From the NCBI GenBank assembly GCA_964517585.1, contig CAZFCB010000020.1:1-25506 (forward strand): DNA of 25,506 nt, in the 5' to 3' direction. The notes beneath the pieces are model-generated. The model was not told the origin of the DNA. It saw nothing but the letters and a program-made list of their open reading frames with translations, and ran no database searches. Source of the stretch: JAGORY01 sp964517585 (GTDB lineage: Bacteria; Patescibacteriota; Gracilibacteria; Peribacterales; Peribacteraceae). How positions within the stretch are numbered: the first letter of the stretch is position 1; each line of letters opens with the position of its first letter. Shown here piece by piece: positions 22,675 to 25,506 of this stretch. The position numbers and the translations under genes are program-made.

Positions 22675-23555
22675 TTATTTCTGCAAGTTCATTACAAAAA
22701 ACGGCGGTTTCTCTGCGTATTCTTTTCCAAGTTTTATTTCGGAAGATTCATTAAAAGCCCGCCTCGCTGCCTCATCAGAAAATTTTGACTCGTGCATACC
22801 TGCAATTGTCCATCCCGCTGATGCCGCCCCCTGAATGTAGGCCTGTGGAATATGGAAATTATTATCTACCGCAAGACCTGGAATTCGACGAAGGATCGGC
22901 ATCCCTGAAGTTAAGTCGCTACCGACGATCTTCAATTCTTTTGACGACAGAAGCTGAAAAGTCGCCCGATGCACATGCGTCAATTGAGAGATCATTCTTT
23001 TTGCAGTAGCCGAATCTTTCTGATGAGCTCTAATGCTTCCCACGAAGCAAGAAGCTCATCGATGCCATCCTCTGCTCCGTCATCAAAAACCGTAGTGAGT
23101 GAATTTGGAGCGGTCACAAGCATGGTTGCACCCGCACTGGCCACTCGATACGCCTCAGAAAAATGCTGTCGCAAGTCAGCAAGATTGCATCCCACGTTGA
23201 CACTGATCAATCGAGTGAATCTTTCGCTCCAATCTTCAGGCATTTTGTTCGCATCGTGCTCCACAATTGATACATTGGTCGGAAGAGCGCCATGCACTTG
23301 TAATAAAGTACGGGCCTGATCAGTCATGGCTTTGTTAGCATCAAACGCTGTCACAGACCGGGTACCGTTTTGGAGCGCATACAAACTCCATGGCCCCGTC
23401 CCACAACCTATATCCAAAAAATCCTAGTCTATAAGAGTATCCGCTTTGAGAAAATCATAAATATGAGGGTCGAGAAATTGTTTACCATCGACCCCATGCC
23501 TATTTTTTGCATAGGCCTTCGCCTGATCTGTATTCCAAACACTTTGTTCGTTCAT
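22675..23555 (-). pseudogene. Class I SAM-dependent methyltransferase of cassette C6, broken by a stop and a frameshift
   Basis: Conceptual translation from ATG 23555 gives MNEQSVWNTDQAKAYAK..., an in-frame TAG at 23426-23424 (codon 44), then DFLDIGCGTGPWSLYA, a clear motif I of SAM methyltransferases. Translation continues to about 22992, where the frame shifts; adding one A to an A5 run (22998-23002) joins ...LLQK to RMISQLTHVHRATF... and restores the frame to the TAA at 22675. The repaired product would be about 293 residues. Two lesions argue for decay; two sequencing errors or recoding are less likely. The substrate is unknown. The stop lies 2 bp after repeat R5. Confidence 0.75.
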
Positions 23556-23628
23556 GTGGCGCATACTAATATTAAAAATCTTTGTATTTGTTTAGTCAAG
23601 CATTTACCCGATTGGTTCTGCTCGAACT

Positions 23629-23659
23629 AGTTCCTCATAAGCCCCCATAGGGAGCACCA
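23629..23659 (+). repeat. Array repeat R6, class A (ends cassette C6)
   Basis: 31 nt: AGTTCC + TCATAAGC + CCCCATA + GGGAGCACCA (one core mismatch). GC-c-CCC-ATA-GGG-a-GC keeps the hairpin. Gapless with R1, R2 and R3. Confidence 0.8.
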
Positions 23660-23719
23660 TTCGACTCGCTACGCTCGCTCATGGCAAGCCGTTGGAGTTT
23701 GTTCAAACTTGCCCTGAGA

Positions 23720-23746
23720 TTTCGAAGGGTTCTGCCAGGCGCACCA
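23720..23746 (+). repeat. Array repeat R7, class B (ends unit C7)
   Basis: TTTCGAA + GGG + TTCTGCC + AGGCGCACCA. Same layout as R4 with two changes, one in the core. Confidence 0.8.
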
Positions 23747-23793
23747 ACTCTAATTCCCTACAAAAACTGTCGAAGAACGGACGCAGCATCGAG

Positions 23794-23825
23794 GCCATGA
23801 GTTTGTCGAATGGCTGGGCGCACCA
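23794..23825 (+). repeat. Array repeat R8, class B' (ends unit C8)
   Basis: Same as R5 except one G for A in the loop of GCCAT...ATGGC; exact GGGCGCACCA core. It is the last array repeat seen in the window. Confidence 0.8.
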
Positions 23826-23834
23826 AATTACAAC

Positions 23835-24674
23835 TCAGCTCTTCGTCGCAGAATATACCGCATAACCCCCAAGTCCCTTTTTTACCATTTCATAGAATTC
23901 CACTGCAATGGTGATGTTTACGAATCGTTGTTGCATGCCAAGTGCGCGCACAAGCATGTACGGGAATCGTGCAAAGCGGTGTAAACGACGAAAAGAAGGC
24001 AAAAACTGGGCACTCAGATCAGTGCAGGAAACGTTCTGAAACCCTGCCTCGCGGACAAGGTTCATGAAATCATCGTCTTGAAAGCAGTCGAGACTCGGAG
24101 AGCGCGTGCCTGCAACGACGATGTCATACATCTTCTTTTCGTACTCCGAATAACGGTCTTTGCGTGCATTCTGATATTCCATGAAGACAATCTTGCCTCC
24201 AGGTTTCAAAACCCGATACAACTCACCGAGAACTTTTCGTAGATCCGGAGGATGACAGAGAGTTTCTACGGTATAGATACGATCAAAAGATGCATCGGGA
24301 AATTTGAGCGTGGCATAGTCCTGCAGTTCGTACTGGACGAGATCTTGTACTCCGAAGACTTCAGCTCTGCGTGCTGCACGCGTCAGCATGTAGGGGGTAA
24401 TATCAACACCCGTAATATGAACATTGTATCGTTTCGCGAGATCACACGACACAAAACCCTGACCACAACCAGCGTCGAGAACCTTGAGTCCTGGATGAAG
24501 ATTCAAGTTTTTTGCGAGTACATCGTGGTGTTCTTTCTGTGCATCTTTTTCCGAAAATCCAACACGACGATTCTGTGGGTAGAGCCCAAAGTGCTGTGAT
24601 CCTCCAAGAAGCAAAAGATAGCCTAAACGACATCCCAAGCCCTCGTAGTAGTTGCGTACGGCTTTTGCATCCAT
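23835..24674 (-). CDS. Class I SAM-dependent methyltransferase (UbiE/sterol-methyltransferase-like)
   Basis: A 279-residue intact methyltransferase. Motif I is VLDAGCGQG (65-73), the acidic end of beta-2 is D91 (TGVDITPYML), then SFDRIYTVETLCHPPD and the post-motif LYRVLKPGGKIVFMEY. The N-terminal YYEGLGCRLGYLLLLGGSQHFGLYP resembles small-molecule C- or O-methyltransferases acting on lipids or quinones; the substrate is not known. The ATG at 24674 is preferred over an upstream in-frame ATG because TACTCT sits 6 nt before it and the family N-terminus starts there. Its stop is 9 bp after repeat R8, the same layout as the C6 methyltransferase after R5, though the two proteins belong to different subfamilies. 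Confidence 0.88.
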   Translation of the reverse strand: MDAKAVRNYYEGLGCRLGYLLLLGGSQHFGLYPQNRRVGFSEKDAQKEHHDVLAKNLNLHPGLKVLDAGCGQGFVSCDLAKRYNVHITGVDITPYMLTRAARRAEVFGVQDLVQYELQDYATLKFPDASFDRIYTVETLCHPPDLRKVLGELYRVLKPGGKIVFMEYQNARKDRYSEYEKKMYDIVVAGTRSPSLDCFQDDDFMNLVREAGFQNVSCTDLSAQFLPSFRRLHRFARFPYMLVRALGMQQRFVNITIAVEFYEMVKKGLGGYAVYSATKS

Positions 24675-24680
24675 GCATCT

Positions 24681-24686
24681 AGAGTA
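24681..24686 (-). promoter_or_regulatory. -10 element TACTCT, leaderless methyltransferase start
   Basis: On the minus strand TACTCT (24686-24681), preceded by TG, ends 6 nt before the ATG at 24674. A GTGACA lies 15 nt upstream as a possible -35. The remaining DNA up to the divergent gene must hold that gene's promoter; none is clear. Confidence 0.45.
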
Positions 24687-24784
24687 CAGGAGCTTGTGCT
24701 TTGTCACGAATGGTCGGCAGTCGTTGGTTGATATCGTTAGGAAAAATTCATCATGTATTATCACGTAACTACCGCACTCTTCGC

Positions 24785-25506
24785 ATGACGCAGCAGGAAT
24801 TATTATCATCAATGTCTAAAGAAGCGATGCATGATCACTATGGCCATCCGGTTCGCGAGATTTCAGCATGGAGCGATATTTCCCCTGATGCAGCTTTTCA
24901 CTATATCTATACGACGCGCTGCGCACCTCTTCATTTTTTCTATCGACAAGTTCCGGTGTCCAGAGGACTCATGGTTGTCTTTCATGGAGCACGCAGAAAA
25001 CTTGAGCATGGACTGACACCTCTTCCAATATTTCTCTACAATTCTTTTCAGTACAGTGGCATCAGCGTCTTGTGCATCAGTGATCCGATGCTGCAGGTCT
25101 ATGAATCGGAAGAATTGTTATTGTCGTGGTTCTCTGCATCAAAGAAGATCAATGTCACAGCAGAGATCACGGAATTACTTTCCGCTGTCAGCGCATTAGA
25201 GGGGTCACAGAACATTTTGACGTTTGGTTCGTCCGGAGGAGCATTCCCAGCAATTAAATTTGCCGGCATTCTGGGGAAGCGCGCGCTCGTCAGTAACGGA
25301 CAGTATTTTTTGGATAAGCACCCACTCTATACAGATCTCACCACAAAGCTTGCAAAGTACGGTGATAGTCTCTGTGAGAGCCCTGACATTACACAGATTC
25401 TGGAAAAAAGTGGTTTTCCTACCAAAATTCACATGTTTATGAATACGGAGGATACGTTTACCTATGAACAACATGCGCTTCCTTTCGTCCAATACATGCG
25501 AGAATC
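24785..25506 (+). CDS. Alpha/beta-hydrolase-like protein, 3' truncated by the window end
   Basis: The frame is open from ATG 24785 (or ATG 24812, 5 nt after TATTAT) to the window end, about 240 codons with no stop. The middle has GLMVVFHGAR, a strand plus turn typical of an oxyanion-hole region, and later ILTFGSSGGAFPAIKFAG, a nucleophile-elbow G-x-S-x-G motif. This is consistent with an alpha/beta hydrolase; the catalytic acid and His would lie later or beyond the window. Divergent from the methyltransferase gene, possibly sharing regulation. CTCTTCGC before the ATG matches the bases before the gene at 365. No substrate can be named. Confidence 0.65.
   Translation, partial: MTQQELLSSMSKEAMHDHYGHPVREISAWSDISPDAAFHYIYTTRCAPLHFFYRQVPVSRGLMVVFHGARRKLEHGLTPLPIFLYNSFQYSGISVLCISDPMLQVYESEELLLSWFSASKKINVTAEITELLSAVSALEGSQNILTFGSSGGAFPAIKFAGILGKRALVSNGQYFLDKHPLYTDLTTKLAKYGDSLCESPDITQILEKSGFPTKIHMFMNTEDTFTYEQHALPFVQYMRE

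Larger units (their letters stand above)
20813..23825 (+). mobile_element. Cassette array bounded by copies of the tRNA-Arg 3' end
   Basis: Starting at the tRNA terminus, GGGCGCACCA occurs at 20813, 21593, 21897, 22482, 22584, 22663 and 23816, and with one mismatch at 23650 and 23737, always on the + strand. These cut the region into eight units: C1 20823-21602, C2 21603-21906, C3 21907-22491, C4 22492-22593, C5 22594-22672, C6 22673-23659, C7 23660-23746, C8 23747-23825. C1, C2, C3 and C6 carry genes; C4, C5, C7 and C8 do not. Genes fill their units almost to the repeats. No integrase or transposase is present, so mobility would need an enzyme encoded elsewhere. The architecture is seen directly; mobility is inferred. 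Confidence 0.75.
23660..23825 (+). repeat. Non-coding units C7+C8, second copy of the composite repeat
   Basis: C7 (23660-23746) shares with C4 the CATGGCAAGCC start, the CAAACTTGCCCTGA segment and the TTTCGAAGGGT end, but differs in length between them. C8 (23747-23825) differs from C5 at two positions only. No gene is present. Confidence 0.85.

Noticed and set aside
23424..23426. Alternative genetic code explaining the in-frame TAG
   Set aside because: The gene also has a frameshift, and stops elsewhere behave normally; TGA also ends many intact genes here, excluding the UGA-glycine code.
20813..23825. CRISPR array
   Set aside because: Unit lengths vary from 79 to 987 bp, units contain genes, and repeats derive from a tRNA end; no cas genes.
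20813..23825. Classical integron with attC sites
   Set aside because: No GTTRRRY/RYYYAAC core sites and no IntI-type integrase; only the layout is similar.
22675..24674. The two methyltransferases following C5 and C8 as a recent duplication together with the repeats
   Set aside because: Their motif I regions and the rest of the proteins differ too much; they belong to different subfamilies, while C5/C8 are nearly identical.

Overview
The window looks like a compact bacterial chromosome segment, probably from a Patescibacteria/CPR member of the Peribacteria/Peregrinibacteria kind. This placement is an inference. It rests on very tight and overlapping genes, almost no Shine-Dalgarno sequences, many -10 elements placed 6-8 nt before start codons (leaderless-type starts), unusually short versions of standard enzymes, and an SLH-domain surface protein with a serine linker. 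TGA is an ordinary stop codon here, so this is not the UGA-recoded Gracilibacteria/Absconditabacteria code.

Region 1 (1-3220): three consecutive multi-pass GT-C type membrane glycosyltransferases, the first cut by the window edge. Region 2 (3261-12990): a near pathway-ordered aromatic amino acid operon: DAHP synthase, aroB, an aroA-aroK fusion, an aroD-aroE fusion, aroC, chorismate mutase, tyrA, pheA and an aromatic aminotransferase. Together these would make Phe and Tyr from PEP and erythrose-4-phosphate. The five central activities (B-A-K-D-E) lie in exactly the domain order of the eukaryotic pentafunctional AROM protein, with overlapping junctions. Upstream of the operon are a promoter, a Phe-rich 34-codon ORF resembling an attenuation leader peptide, strong hairpins, a heptad repeat and a C11 tract touching the first start codon. 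Region 3 (12988-16788): riboflavin genes ribE, ribH and ribBA, interrupted by an SLH-domain surface protein; ribE and ribBA have nearly identical leaderless promoters. Region 4 (16789-20684): four genes of unknown function, one with an ACT-like C-terminus, plus a terminator between two convergent genes.

Region 5 (20745-23825) is the most unusual part. A tRNA-Arg(UCG) gene is followed by eight same-strand copies of its 3' end (GGGCGCACCA), which cut the DNA into eight units of 79-987 bp. The four units with genes (a hypothetical protein, a coiled-coil protein, a RelE/RelB-like toxin-antitoxin pair, a broken methyltransferase) all end in one gapless 31-nt repeat. The four non-coding units end in two other repeat forms, and the arrangement gene unit/B/B' occurs twice. 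This looks like a tRNA-anchored cassette array, comparable in layout to an integron but with no recognisable attC consensus and no recombinase in the window. Region 6 (23835-25506): a SAM-dependent methyltransferase and a divergent, truncated alpha/beta-hydrolase-like gene.
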